A stretch of DNA of 64,000 bases from Rubrivivax sp. (GTDB lineage: Bacteria; Pseudomonadota; Gammaproteobacteria; Burkholderiales; Burkholderiaceae_C): assembly GCA_030681795.1 (NCBI GenBank), contig JAUXRG010000063.1, positions 116,530-180,529 of the forward strand, in the 5' to 3' direction. The position numbers and the translations under genes are program-made. The notes under the pieces were generated by a model. The model saw only the letters and a list, made by a program, of their open reading frames with translations. It was not told the DNA's origin and did not search any database. This document shows positions 21,601 through 31,008 of the stretch, in pieces. Position 1 is the first letter of the stretch. Each line of letters starts with the position of its first letter.

Positions 21601-21776
21601 TTCAAATGACCGGCTAGGAGTTCCGAATCATTGTATGCAGGTCATTCGACGCAACCCCGACCGGGGTGCGCGGGCTTTCCTTCGGTCGCTGCGCCGGAAC
21701 AGGATTGAGGCGTTCGACATGCCCCAGCGCGCGGAGTACAGGAACGGATAGGGACAATGATGGCTCCCTACTTCTG

Positions 21777-21923
21777 CCGCTCGCGCGTCGGGCCGACGAG
21801 CTCGGGTGCGACGGCATCGTGATGGGCACGCGCGGCATGACAGCGATAGGCAGTGTGGTGATGGGCTCGGTGGCGACCAAGGTCGTCCACGCCGCGAACG
21901 TGCCTGTGACGCTCGTCAAGTAG
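21777..21923 (+). pseudogene. C-terminal fragment of a universal stress protein
   Basis: ARRADELGCDGIVMGTRGMTAIGSVVMGSVATKVVHAANVPVTLVK*, the ATP-binding C-terminal third of a UspA domain without an N-terminus. Confidence 0.8.
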
Positions 21924-21993
21924 CGCGCCGCGCTCGGCCATGCCTGGTCGTGCCGGGCCGGCGCAACGGCGCCTGCTGCAACCCTCTCCAGGC

Positions 21994-22701
21994 CTACGCC
22001 GGCTCGGCCTCAGCGGCCCGGGGCAAGCGCCTGAGATTTCCGTCATCCAGGTGGTACACGGTGTCGAAGCCTTTGATCATGCGCTGGTCGTGGGTCACGG
22101 CAATCACCGCTGAACGGCGCTCGCGCGCGATCTTGTGCAGCAGCGCCATCACCTTGGTGCCGCGATCGGTATCGAGCGCGGCGGTCGGCTCGTCGGCCAG
22201 GATCAACGGGGGTTCGTTGGCCAGCGCGCGCCCGATTGCCACGCGCTGCTGCTCGCCGCCGGAAAGATTGGCTGGCAGCGAATCGGCCCGGTGGGCGATC
22301 TCCAGGTAACCGAGCAGTTCCTTCGCCCGCTTGGCGGCATCGCGTCGGCTGGCACCGTTCAACTGCATCATCAGCGCGACGTTTTCCTGCGCGGTGAGGA
22401 ACGGGATCAGGTTGTGCTGCTGGAAGATGAAACCGATGTTGCGGCGGCGAAAGGCGCGTTCGTCCACGCCGGTCCAGCCGTGGTTGTAGATCTCCTGCCC
22501 GTTGACCACGATGCGCCCGGTGGTCGGCTCGAGGATCAGGCTGATTGCCAGCAGCAGCGTGCTCTTGCCCGAGCCGCTGGGCCCCACCAGCGCGGCGAGT
22601 TCGCCTTCCTGCACGCTGAATGAGCAGGGCTTGAGCGCCTGGACGGCAAGCTCTCCGCTGCCGAAGGTCTTGGATACGTTTTCGACTTCGACAACCGCCA
22701 T
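21994..22701 (-). CDS. ABC transporter ATP-binding protein (MacB/LolD/DevA-like)
   Basis: Walker A GPSGSGKSTLL, LSGGEQQRVAIGRAL, ILADEPTAALD. Confidence 0.93.
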   Translation of the reverse strand: MAVVEVENVSKTFGSGELAVQALKPCSFSVQEGELAALVGPSGSGKSTLLLAISLILEPTTGRIVVNGQEIYNHGWTGVDERAFRRRNIGFIFQQHNLIPFLTAQENVALMMQLNGASRRDAAKRAKELLGYLEIAHRADSLPANLSGGEQQRVAIGRALANEPPLILADEPTAALDTDRGTKVMALLHKIARERRSAVIAVTHDQRMIKGFDTVYHLDDGNLRRLPRAAEAEPA

Positions 22702-22702
22702 G

Positions 22703-23896
22703 TCAACCGCCCAGTGCCGTCTGCGGCGGCGTGCGCAGCGCATGCCAGATGGCCATCAGGCTGGCGAGCACGCCGCCGGCCAGCATGACCGCAAAGGTGA
22801 CCGCCGTCTCCTGCGTCAAGAACGCCATATTGCGCGGGAAGCCCAGCGCGATCAGGTCGCGCAACACGTAGGCGGCGGCAAAGCTCGCCAGCGTCAGCGC
22901 CAGCGACTGCTCCAGGATCAGCCGCACGATGACCCAGTTCGGCGCGCCGATCAGCTTGAGCGTGGCGATGGACTTGATCTTCTCGATCGTCAGCACATAG
23001 ATGATGAGCGCGATGATGACGATGGCGACGATGACCAGAAGCGCGCGAAACAGGCCCAGCACGGCCGACATCTTGTTCAGCTTGCCTTCGAGCAGCAGGT
23101 TGCGCTCTTCTTCGGTGGTGTAGACGTTGAAATACAGCCAGTCGCTGATCTGCCGGGCGACCTGCGCGCCGTCGGCGCCCGGGGCGAGCTTGACCAGCAC
23201 GACATTCACGGTATCGCTGGTCGAAGACAGCAGCGGCAGCAAGCGGCTGGCCTGTTCCGCCGAATAGCCGGCGAGCTCAAGCCGCTTCAGGCTCGCTGCG
23301 CGCGATGCGACGAGCGCACGGTTGTCCTGCTGGAACTGCACCTCCTGCGCGTCCGGCAGCGACAGATAGACGAGTGGGCTGCCGCCGGAATCGACTGCCC
23401 CCTGCGTGATGCCGACCACGGTGTACTCGTGGGTGCCGAAGGGCACCTTGTCGCCCAGGGCCAGACCGAGCTTGCGGTCGGCCACCAGCTCATAGTGCGG
23501 CGCCTCGATGGCGCGGCCGAGCACGATGCGGCCGGGCCCGCCCAGGCCACCGAAGACGTCGTAGCCGATCATCGTGAACTGCTGGCTCACGCCGGCGATG
23601 TCGCGCTGCGCCGAGTAGAAAACCAGCGGGCTGGCCTTGGCCACGCCGGGCGTGGCGGCGATGCTCTTGGCGCTGTCCAGCGGCATGCGCGAGCTCTCGT
23701 TGAAGGGCCCGCCGCGCCCGCGCTCGACCACCCACAGGTCGGTGGCCGTGTTGTCGATCAGCCAGACGCCATCGGCGATATTGCCCTGGAAGATGCCGTT
23801 CATGATGAGCACGATGGACAACAGCATCGCCACGCCGGAAATGGTGGCGATGAACTTGCCGATGTGACGGCGAATGTCCTTGAGGGCGAGATCCAT
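22703..23896 (-). CDS. ABC transporter permease (FtsX/DevC-like)
   Basis: DLALKDIRRHIGKFIATISGVAMLLSIVLIMNGIFQG plus C-terminal FtsX-like TM domain. Confidence 0.9.
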   Translation of the reverse strand: MDLALKDIRRHIGKFIATISGVAMLLSIVLIMNGIFQGNIADGVWLIDNTATDLWVVERGRGGPFNESSRMPLDSAKSIAATPGVAKASPLVFYSAQRDIAGVSQQFTMIGYDVFGGLGGPGRIVLGRAIEAPHYELVADRKLGLALGDKVPFGTHEYTVVGITQGAVDSGGSPLVYLSLPDAQEVQFQQDNRALVASRAASLKRLELAGYSAEQASRLLPLLSSTSDTVNVVLVKLAPGADGAQVARQISDWLYFNVYTTEEERNLLLEGKLNKMSAVLGLFRALLVIVAIVIIALIIYVLTIEKIKSIATLKLIGAPNWVIVRLILEQSLALTLASFAAAYVLRDLIALGFPRNMAFLTQETAVTFAVMLAGGVLASLMAIWHALRTPPQTALGG

Positions 23897-23920
23897 GGCG
23901 TGTCCAGGGTGCCGTTTGGA

Positions 23921-25081
23921 TCAGCGCGCCGGCGCGCTCGCCTGGACGCGAACGCCGGTCTTCACGCCATCGGCGTTCGCCACCACGAGCTCGTCCGCGG
24001 CCAGCCCCTTGGCGATGATCACGCTGTGTGGGTCGCTGACGCCGGTCTGCACCGGGCGAAACGCGGTGCGCGAGTCGGTCACCACCAGCACCCCCTGCAG
24101 TCCCTGGCGGTCGCGCATCAGCGCCGATATCGGCACGACCACGCCGCTGGCTACGCCCGCGGTGATGGAGACCTCGGCCTCCTGGTCGATGGCAAAGCGC
24201 GCAAGCGGGGCGTCGAAGGCCACGAAGACATCCAGTTCGCGCGTGGCGGCGTCGGACTGCCGCGCGATGCGGGCGACCTTGCCCGCCAGCGTCTGACCCG
24301 TGCGCAGGCGAATGCTGGCCGGCTGGCCAAGTTCCACCCGGCCGACCACCGATTCGTCCACCCGCATGGCCACCCACAGCGACGCCACGTCGACCATGCG
24401 CAGCAGTGTGCTGCCCGGCACGACGGTGGTGCCGACCTCGACCTGGCGCGAGATGATCACGCCGTCCATGGGCGCGGTGATGCGGGTGAATGACAGCACG
24501 GTGTCCGCGTAGCTCGCTTCCTGCGACAAGGCCTGCAAATCGGCCTCGCGTGCCGCTTGCGTGGCCCGGGCGTTGTCCAGGCCCGCCGCGGCGGAGCGCA
24601 TCGCGGCATCCGAGCCATCCAGCACGGCCTGTGAAACGAAGCCATCGCGCAGCAATTCGGCGTCACGCCGCTGCTTGCTGCGTGCCAGTTCCAGGTCGGC
24701 CTGCGACTTGGCCACGGTGGCCTGCGCGGCGGCGAGGTTGCGGGTCAGCGAGAGCTGCTGACCGCCGACGACACCGCGCCGCGCGGCCAGGTCGCGGTCG
24801 TCCAGCAGAGCCAGCGGCTGGCCGCGCCGGACCACATCGCCGACATCGACATCGAGCGCCTTGACCGTGGCGGTGATGCGCGAGCTGAGCGTGACCGGCA
24901 CGCGGGCCTGCACGGTCCCTGGGCCGACCACGCGCAGGACCACCTCGCCCTGCACGGCCTGGACCAGGGGCAGCGCGACGGCACGCCCGAAGCGCAGGTA
25001 GGCCGCACCCGCGGCGACCACCAGCACCACCGCGGCGAGCCCGGCAGTCAAGAACATGTTGCGACGATTCATGCGCGTCAT
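23921..25081 (-). CDS. periplasmic adaptor (membrane fusion) subunit of efflux system
   Basis: HlyD-like barrel-sandwich: LSSRITATVKALDVDVGDVVRRGQPLALLDDRDL...; ITAPMDGVIISRQVEVGTTV. Confidence 0.9.
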   Translation of the reverse strand: MTRMNRRNMFLTAGLAAVVLVVAAGAAYLRFGRAVALPLVQAVQGEVVLRVVGPGTVQARVPVTLSSRITATVKALDVDVGDVVRRGQPLALLDDRDLAARRGVVGGQQLSLTRNLAAAQATVAKSQADLELARSKQRRDAELLRDGFVSQAVLDGSDAAMRSAAAGLDNARATQAAREADLQALSQEASYADTVLSFTRITAPMDGVIISRQVEVGTTVVPGSTLLRMVDVASLWVAMRVDESVVGRVELGQPASIRLRTGQTLAGKVARIARQSDAATRELDVFVAFDAPLARFAIDQEAEVSITAGVASGVVVPISALMRDRQGLQGVLVVTDSRTAFRPVQTGVSDPHSVIIAKGLAADELVVANADGVKTGVRVQASAPAR

Positions 25082-25215
25082 CCTATGAGACTACGGGGCC
25101 CGCGTGGTTGCGGCGGCCAAGCCAGGAATGGCGACTGGAAGAGCCCTGGGGCATGCGGGAGCCTACTACCGAACCGTGCCAAGGCTGTGCGCTCACAGGT
25201 GGCACGGCCAGGGCA

Positions 25216-25719
25216 TCAGCCGTGGCGGCCGCGGCCACCGTATCCCGGGCCACCATGGCCCTGGCTGTCGAGCACCTTGCGCTGCTCGGGTGTGAGCGCG
25301 CCGTACAGCGTCTTGAGAGCCTGGCTCATCTGGTCCATGCCCTTGAGGCGCTCACCGGCCAGCCGCGAGGCCTGTTCCTGGCGCTGGGGCAGGGTCTGTG
25401 CGGCGTCGCCCATCGCTTGGCGTGCCTGCCCCATCTGCTTGGCCTGAGCCAGGGCAGTGTCACGGAAAGCGCTCCAGGCGGGCTCTTGTTGCGGCTGCAG
25501 GGCCAGCGACTTCTTCAGCGCGTCCAGTCGCGATGCGGCCATCTGGTCGGCACGCTCGGCGGACACGCCATGCGACATGAAGCCGCCGTGGCCGGGCCCG
25601 CCACTGAAGGGGCCCATGCCCGGCCCCCAGCTGCCACCGCCGGCGATGGCCGCGGCCGAGGCCAGCAAGGAGGCGCCGGCCAAGCCGAGCATCAGGGTGT
25701 TGAATATGGTCTTGCTCAT
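25216..25719 (-). CDS. Spy/CpxP-like LTxxQ-motif periplasmic protein
   Basis: Signal peptide, YGALTPEQRKVLDS motif, Gly/His-rich ends. Confidence 0.8.
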   Translation of the reverse strand: MSKTIFNTLMLGLAGASLLASAAAIAGGGSWGPGMGPFSGGPGHGGFMSHGVSAERADQMAASRLDALKKSLALQPQQEPAWSAFRDTALAQAKQMGQARQAMGDAAQTLPQRQEQASRLAGERLKGMDQMSQALKTLYGALTPEQRKVLDSQGHGGPGYGGRGRHG

Positions 25720-26068
25720 GATGAATTCCTTTGCGAGTGTCAGAGTGAGGTTGTTGCCAATCGGCAGGATGTATTCCAAGCTCGGCATGTAATCCCGGTG
25801 TGTCGAACACCCCCCCGTTTGGTGAGCCTTCATGACAAGGCGGCCGTTGTCGCACTACGTCACCGAAGGCCCAGTGGCCCCGCCGGCCGGCCCGGCAGAA
25901 TTCGATTCATGCCTGCTGCCCTGGTGGCAGGGCCCCAACCCTTCAACGGCACAACGGAGTACCCCATGACCCCTTTCGCTATGCCCGATCTCCGGCGATC
26001 GTCCACCGGCTCCCTGGTGCTGGGCGTCGCGCATGTCGCTGGGCCGGCGATGAAGCGGTGAGCGGCCG

Positions 26069-26791
26069 ATGAGCGCGACCCCAGAGCATTTGCTGATCGT
26101 CGATGACGATCGCGAGATCCGCCACTTGCTCACCGAATTCCTGGAGCAGGCGGGCTACCGCGTCACCTCGGTGGGCGATGGCAAGGCGATGCGCCGCACC
26201 CTGGAGAGCCACCGCATCGACCTGGTGGTGCTGGACCTGATGCTGCCGGGCGAAGACGGCTTGACGCTGTGCCGCGACCTGCGGGCGCGCTCGAACATCC
26301 CGGTGCTGATGCTCACCGCGCGGGGCACCGAGATCGACCGCATCGTGGGGCTGGAAATGGGTGCCGACGACTACCTGGCCAAGCCCTTCAGCCCGCGTGA
26401 GTTGCTGGCGCGCATCCGCAGCGTGTTGCGGCGGGCGCATGCGCTGCCGCCCAACCTGGAGCCCGAGGACGCGCGCGGTTTTCGCTTTGGCGGCTGGACC
26501 CTGGACGTTGCGGCCCGGCATGTCGTCGCACCCGACGGGCTGGTGGTTCCCCTGTCCGGGGCCGAGTTCCGCTTGCTGCGCGTGCTGCTCGAACACCCCC
26601 AGCGCGTGATCTCGCGCGATCAGTTGCTCGAGCTGGCCAACGGGCGCGAATCCATCCTCTTCGACCGCAGCATCGATGTGACGATCGGCCGGCTGCGGCG
26701 CCGCCTGCGGGATGACGGGCGGGAGCCGCAGGTCATCAAGACGGTGCGCGGGCAAGGCTATGTGCTGGCGCTGCCCGTGGAGCTGTCATGA
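26069..26791 (+). CDS. OmpR-family response regulator
   Basis: IVDDDREIRHLL, LVVLDLMLPGEDG, winged-helix C-terminus RSIDVTIGRLRRRLRDD. Confidence 0.95.
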   Translation: MSATPEHLLIVDDDREIRHLLTEFLEQAGYRVTSVGDGKAMRRTLESHRIDLVVLDLMLPGEDGLTLCRDLRARSNIPVLMLTARGTEIDRIVGLEMGADDYLAKPFSPRELLARIRSVLRRAHALPPNLEPEDARGFRFGGWTLDVAARHVVAPDGLVVPLSGAEFRLLRVLLEHPQRVISRDQLLELANGRESILFDRSIDVTIGRLRRRLRDDGREPQVIKTVRGQGYVLALPVELS

Positions 26792-26831
26792 CCCACCCAG
26801 CCGCAGGCCGAAGCCCCGCCGGGGAGGCCGC

Positions 26832-28142
26832 GTGAAGCCACGCGCACCGCGCACGCTGTTCGGCCGTCTGCTGCTCATCATGACGGCCGGCCTGCTGCTG
26901 GCCCAGGTGCTGGGCGTCTGGCTGCAATTGTCCGAGCGCCGCAACACGGTGGGCAGCACCGTGAGCCTGGAGCTGACCCAACGCGTGGCGGCCGTCTATC
27001 GGGCCATCGACCACCAACGGCCGGCTGAGCGCGCCGAGCTGGCGGCCTGGCTGGCCTCGCCGCGGCTGAGTCTGGAACTGCTGGCGCAGGCGCCGCAAGA
27101 GCAGGCGATGGCGGCCCGACTCCACGGCCTCGTCGTGGGTCTGAAGAAGTTGCTCGGTCCGGATGTCGAGGTGCGAGCCCTGCGCCTGCCGCGCATCGGC
27201 GACTTCAGCTTCGAGCTCTTCATCCGGCTCTCCGCGGGCGACTGGCTGCACCTCCGGGGCGGCGCTTCGGACGAAGTCTTTGCCTGGCCCTGGCTCTTGC
27301 TGGCCAACCTGAGCCTGATGCTCACGGCCGTCATCGTGCTGGTGTGGTGGGCGGCCCGCCAGGCGGTGCGGCCGCTGTCCGAGCTGGCCGCTGCCGCGCT
27401 GGCGCTGGGCGAGGACCTGGGCCGCAAGCCCCTGCCCGAAGACGGACCGCAGGAAGTGCAGCAGGCGGCCAAGGCCTTCAACGCGATGCAGACCCGCCTG
27501 CGCGCGGGCATCGAGGAGCGCGAGCGCTTCCTGGCCGCCGTGTCGCACGACCTGCGCACGCCGGTCACGCGGCTCAGGCTGCGCGCCGAAATGCTGACCG
27601 ACCCGCTGTTGCGCGAGCGCACGCTGCGCGATCTGGACGACATGCAGGGCATGCTCGACGGCGCGCTCGATTTCCTGCACGGCAAGCTGGTGGACGAGCC
27701 CACCCAGCCGGTGGATATGGTGGCCTTGCTGGAGAGCATGGTCGACGATGCACAGGACGCCGGCCAGCCCGTGACGCTGCAGGTGCCGCCCGGGCCGCTG
27801 CGCCTGAATGCGCGCCCGCGTGCGCTGAAGCGGGCGATTTCGAACCTCATCGACAACGCGCTGAAGTACGGCGCGCGGGCCGGCGTCGAAGTGGCCGCGC
27901 GCGGGCACGAGCTTCAGATCACGGTCGACGACGACGGCCCCGGGCTGGAGGCGCAGGAACTGACGCGGGTCTTCGAGCCCTTTTACCGGGTGGAGAGCTC
28001 ACGCAGCCGTGAGACCGGCGGCGTGGGCCTGGGCCTGGCCATCGTGCGCCAGGTGGCCAGGAGCCACGGCGGCGAGGTCGAACTCCTGAACCGGCCCGAA
28101 GGCGGCTTGCGCGCGTTGATGCGCCTGCCGTTGCAGGGGTGA
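26832..28142 (+). CDS. sensor histidine kinase
   Basis: HAMP-like linker, FLAAVSHDLRTPVTRLRLRAEML, N/G boxes (NALKYGA, DDGPGL, GGVGLGLAIVRQ); GTG start inferred. Confidence 0.93.
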   Translation: MKPRAPRTLFGRLLLIMTAGLLLAQVLGVWLQLSERRNTVGSTVSLELTQRVAAVYRAIDHQRPAERAELAAWLASPRLSLELLAQAPQEQAMAARLHGLVVGLKKLLGPDVEVRALRLPRIGDFSFELFIRLSAGDWLHLRGGASDEVFAWPWLLLANLSLMLTAVIVLVWWAARQAVRPLSELAAAALALGEDLGRKPLPEDGPQEVQQAAKAFNAMQTRLRAGIEERERFLAAVSHDLRTPVTRLRLRAEMLTDPLLRERTLRDLDDMQGMLDGALDFLHGKLVDEPTQPVDMVALLESMVDDAQDAGQPVTLQVPPGPLRLNARPRALKRAISNLIDNALKYGARAGVEVAARGHELQITVDDDGPGLEAQELTRVFEPFYRVESSRSRETGGVGLGLAIVRQVARSHGGEVELLNRPEGGLRALMRLPLQG

Positions 28143-28174
28143 TGCGGCCTCGACACCGCACACAGGAGGGCGGG

Positions 28175-28636
28175 TCAGTGCTTGGCCGCGGTGCCGGCCT
28201 TCGCAGCGGCATCGAAGCCGCCCTTGGCCTTCCACTCCGCGAACCCGCCTTGCAGGATGCGGACGTTCTCGTACCCCGCCACGCGCAGCGCGAAGCCGGC
28301 CTGCGCAGAGAGCGTGCCGGTATTGCAGTACAGCAGCACCGGCTTGTCTTTCGGGATGCGGCTGCGTTCGGCCAGGGCTCGGCGCCACTCGATGTTCACC
28401 GCGCCGGCAATGTGTTCCTTGTCGAACTGCGCCTTGTCGCGCGCATCGATGACGAAGAATTTCTTCCAGTCGTCTTTCGGGATCTGCTCGGGGAAGATCG
28501 TCGCGCCGCCGTAGTCGACGAAGTCGAGGTAGGCCTCCATCGCGTCGATGGCGGCTTTTTCATTGGCCCAGGCGAAGGTGGGCGCGAATTGCATTGTGCA
28601 AGCCAGCAAGGCGGCGGTGATCAGGGGAAATCGCAT
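28175..28636 (-). CDS. periplasmic rhodanese-like protein
   Basis: Signal peptide, VLLYCNTGTLSAQAG active-site loop, GGFAEWKAKGG. Confidence 0.88.
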   Translation of the reverse strand: MRFPLITAALLACTMQFAPTFAWANEKAAIDAMEAYLDFVDYGGATIFPEQIPKDDWKKFFVIDARDKAQFDKEHIAGAVNIEWRRALAERSRIPKDKPVLLYCNTGTLSAQAGFALRVAGYENVRILQGGFAEWKAKGGFDAAAKAGTAAKH

Positions 28637-28706
28637 GTCGTCCTCGGGTGGTTGGGATCAGGCGGGATGGGGAGTGAAACGGCTGCGTCATGCCGACCCT
28701 TCCCTG

Positions 28707-29852
28707 TCAAAGGTGGCGCCAAAGCCAGGATTTCTGGTACAGGACCTTGCCCAGGTGCCAGAACGGATTCGGCCAACGCATGCGCACGTCGGGCAGCGGT
28801 TCGGCGTAGAAATTGCCGCTGCCCATGCCGGCCATGCCGCCGCCGGTCTCCAGGAAACACGCACCATGACCGTCAAAGCGAGCCGTTGCCGCCCGCCCAC
28901 GCCAGGCAGCGGCGATGTTCTGCGCCACCACCACGGCCTGCTTGCCGGCGAACACGCCGGCCTTGGGCAGCGGGCGGCCCATCTTGAGCGGAATCGCAGT
29001 CACGTCGCCGATGGCCCAGACCTTGGCGAACTTCGTCGCCAGCGTGCCCCGGTCCACCGGCACCCAACCCGATTCGCCGCACAGGCCGGCGTCCCTGACC
29101 ACGGCGGGAGCGCGGTGCGGTGGCACGTAGAGCAACAGGTCGAAGGCGGCGGTCTGACCTTCGGAGAAATGCAGGACGCCGTCATCGACCCGTACGACCT
29201 GGCGTTGCGGAAAGTAGGCGATGCCCTTGCGTTCCAGCATCGTCTTGATCTGGGCGCCAGCCACCGGGCCGGCCACCGGCATCGGCGCGGGCTCGGCGGC
29301 ATGGATGGCGATCTCTGTCCGGGCGCGCAGGCCGCGCTTGCGGCAGAACGCTTCGACCAGCATGGCCACCTCGTAGGGCGCGGCCGGGCACTTGTAGCCC
29401 GGCGCTGAAGTCAGAACGACGATGCGGCCGCCTTCGAATCGGTCGAGCGCGGTGCGGATCTGTTCAGCGCCGGAGAATGTGTAGAGATTGAGTCCGTGCT
29501 CTGCCAGGCCGGGGACGGTTTCCGGCGCGTAGTCTGCGCCCAGCGCCACGATCATCGCGTCGCCGGCCAGGGTCTTCGCACCGACCTCGACGGCCAAGCC
29601 GGACGGATCGATGCGCGAGATATCGCCGCTGACAAGCTCGATGCCCTTGGAGTTCAGCACTTCGAGCGGCCGCGTGAAATCCGCCGGTTCACTCTCGCCG
29701 ACGATGTGCCAGATCAGCGCAGGCGCGAAGACGAGACTCCGTTCGCGCTCGACCACGACGACGCGATCATCGGCCGGCAACCGTTTGCGTAGGGCCCGGG
29801 CGACGGCGATGCCGCCGATGCCTCCGCCGAGGACAAGGGCGGTGCGTCCCAT
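28707..29852 (-). CDS. FAD-dependent oxidoreductase, sulfide:quinone reductase-like
   Basis: GxGxxG: LVLGGGIGGIAVARAL; SAPGYKCPAAPYEVAMLVE; AIGDVTAIPLKMGRPLPKAGVFAGKQA. Confidence 0.85.
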   Translation of the reverse strand: MGRTALVLGGGIGGIAVARALRKRLPADDRVVVVERERSLVFAPALIWHIVGESEPADFTRPLEVLNSKGIELVSGDISRIDPSGLAVEVGAKTLAGDAMIVALGADYAPETVPGLAEHGLNLYTFSGAEQIRTALDRFEGGRIVVLTSAPGYKCPAAPYEVAMLVEAFCRKRGLRARTEIAIHAAEPAPMPVAGPVAGAQIKTMLERKGIAYFPQRQVVRVDDGVLHFSEGQTAAFDLLLYVPPHRAPAVVRDAGLCGESGWVPVDRGTLATKFAKVWAIGDVTAIPLKMGRPLPKAGVFAGKQAVVVAQNIAAAWRGRAATARFDGHGACFLETGGGMAGMGSGNFYAEPLPDVRMRWPNPFWHLGKVLYQKSWLWRHL

Positions 29853-30202
29853 CAGAACACCAGCACCTTGTCGGCCTCGGTGGTCCAGTCCGCCAGCTGG
29901 GCCAGCGTGCTGCGCAACGCGCCCTCGACCATGTCCTCCTGCAGCAGGCCGCGGGCGTCCATGCAGGTGCCGCACAACCCCACTTCGCCCTTGCGCAGCA
30001 CCTTGCCGAGCATGAGCTGCACGTTGTAGTAGCCCTCGGGCACTTTCTGCCCGCTCTTGGCGCAGGCCACGGCGTCGGCCATCAGGAACAGCCGCACCCG
30101 CTGGTCCTCCTTGCCCGCCACCGCGGCGGCCAGGCGCAGCGCGTTGTAGGCGCGTTCGTTCCCGTAGGGAGCCTCGTTGAGGATGAACAGGGTGGAGGTC
30201 AT
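29852..30202 (-). CDS. DsrE-family sulfur-transfer protein
   Basis: FILNEAPYGNERAYNALRLAAAV... GLCGTCMDARGL. Confidence 0.88.
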   Translation of the reverse strand: MTSTLFILNEAPYGNERAYNALRLAAAVAGKEDQRVRLFLMADAVACAKSGQKVPEGYYNVQLMLGKVLRKGEVGLCGTCMDARGLLQEDMVEGALRSTLAQLADWTTEADKVLVF

Positions 30203-30230
30203 GGGGGTTCCTTGGTGGTTGACTTGGGCT

Positions 30231-30893
30231 TCAAGCCCGTGACACCGGCAGGCCGGCGGCCTGCCATTCGCTGACGCCATCGAAGGTCTTGCTCGCGCGG
30301 TAGCCGTGCGAGCGCAACAGCTTCACCGCCTCGTCGGACATCAGGCAGAACGGGCCGCGGCAGTAGGCGACGATCTCCACATCGCGCGGCAACTCGGCCA
30401 GGCGCTGCGCCAGCTCGGGCAGCGGCAGCGAGCGTGCATGGGGCAGGTGGGCGGTGTCGTATTCCAGCTGCGGTCGCACGTCGAGCACGATCACCTCACC
30501 GCGTTTGGCCTGGGCCAGCAGGTCCTTGCGGCCGACGCTCGCCAGCCGGTCGGGCTCGGCCATCATCTGCTGCAGCGCCAGGCGCAGTTCGAGCAAGTGC
30601 TCCTGCGCCACCTGGCGCAAGGTCACGCCAAGCTGCGCGACATCGTTGCCGCTCAGCCGGTAGATCATGCGCTTGCCCTCGCGCCGGCTCTGCACCAGCC
30701 GCGCTTCCTTCAAGGCCTTCAGGTGGGCGCTGGCGAGCTTGACGTCGATGGCCACTTCGGCGGCGACGACTTCGACCGCCTTCTCGCCCTGCGCCAGCAT
30801 CTCCAGCATCTCCAGCCGCTTGGGGCTGGCCAGCGCCTTGCCCACGCGGGCGACCTGTTCGTACAGAAGATCCTTCAGCGTTCGGTTGTTCAT
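30231..30893 (-). CDS. ArsR-type HTH regulator fused to rhodanese domain
   Basis: ArsR wHTH (ALASPKRLEMLEMLAQGEKAVEVVAAEVAIDVKLASAHLKALKEARLV) plus rhodanese loop AYCRGPFCLMSDEAV. Confidence 0.92.
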   Translation of the reverse strand: MNNRTLKDLLYEQVARVGKALASPKRLEMLEMLAQGEKAVEVVAAEVAIDVKLASAHLKALKEARLVQSRREGKRMIYRLSGNDVAQLGVTLRQVAQEHLLELRLALQQMMAEPDRLASVGRKDLLAQAKRGEVIVLDVRPQLEYDTAHLPHARSLPLPELAQRLAELPRDVEIVAYCRGPFCLMSDEAVKLLRSHGYRASKTFDGVSEWQAAGLPVSRA

Positions 30894-30901
30894 AGAGTAC
30901 A

Positions 30902-30919
30902 TTCTAACGGGCGTTAGAA
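30902..30919. promoter_or_regulatory. perfect inverted repeat TTCTAACG-GG-CGTTAGAA, probable operator of the ArsR-rhodanese regulator
   Basis: 8-bp perfect arms, immediately upstream of the regulator ATG (30893) and between it and the divergent cysteine desulfurase. Confidence 0.65.
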
Positions 30920-31008
30920 CGCACGGTAAAGTTCGCGGCGCAGATTCTGTGCGGGGCTGCCCTTGCGCCACCTGCCCGAGCCGGCCCGACCCCGACAGGG
31001 CGTGAGAC

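Noticed and set aside
22502-24493. 663-aa plus-strand ORF opposite the ABC/MFP genes
   Set aside because: Shadow ORF with His/Gln/Arg-rich sequence and no domain motifs.
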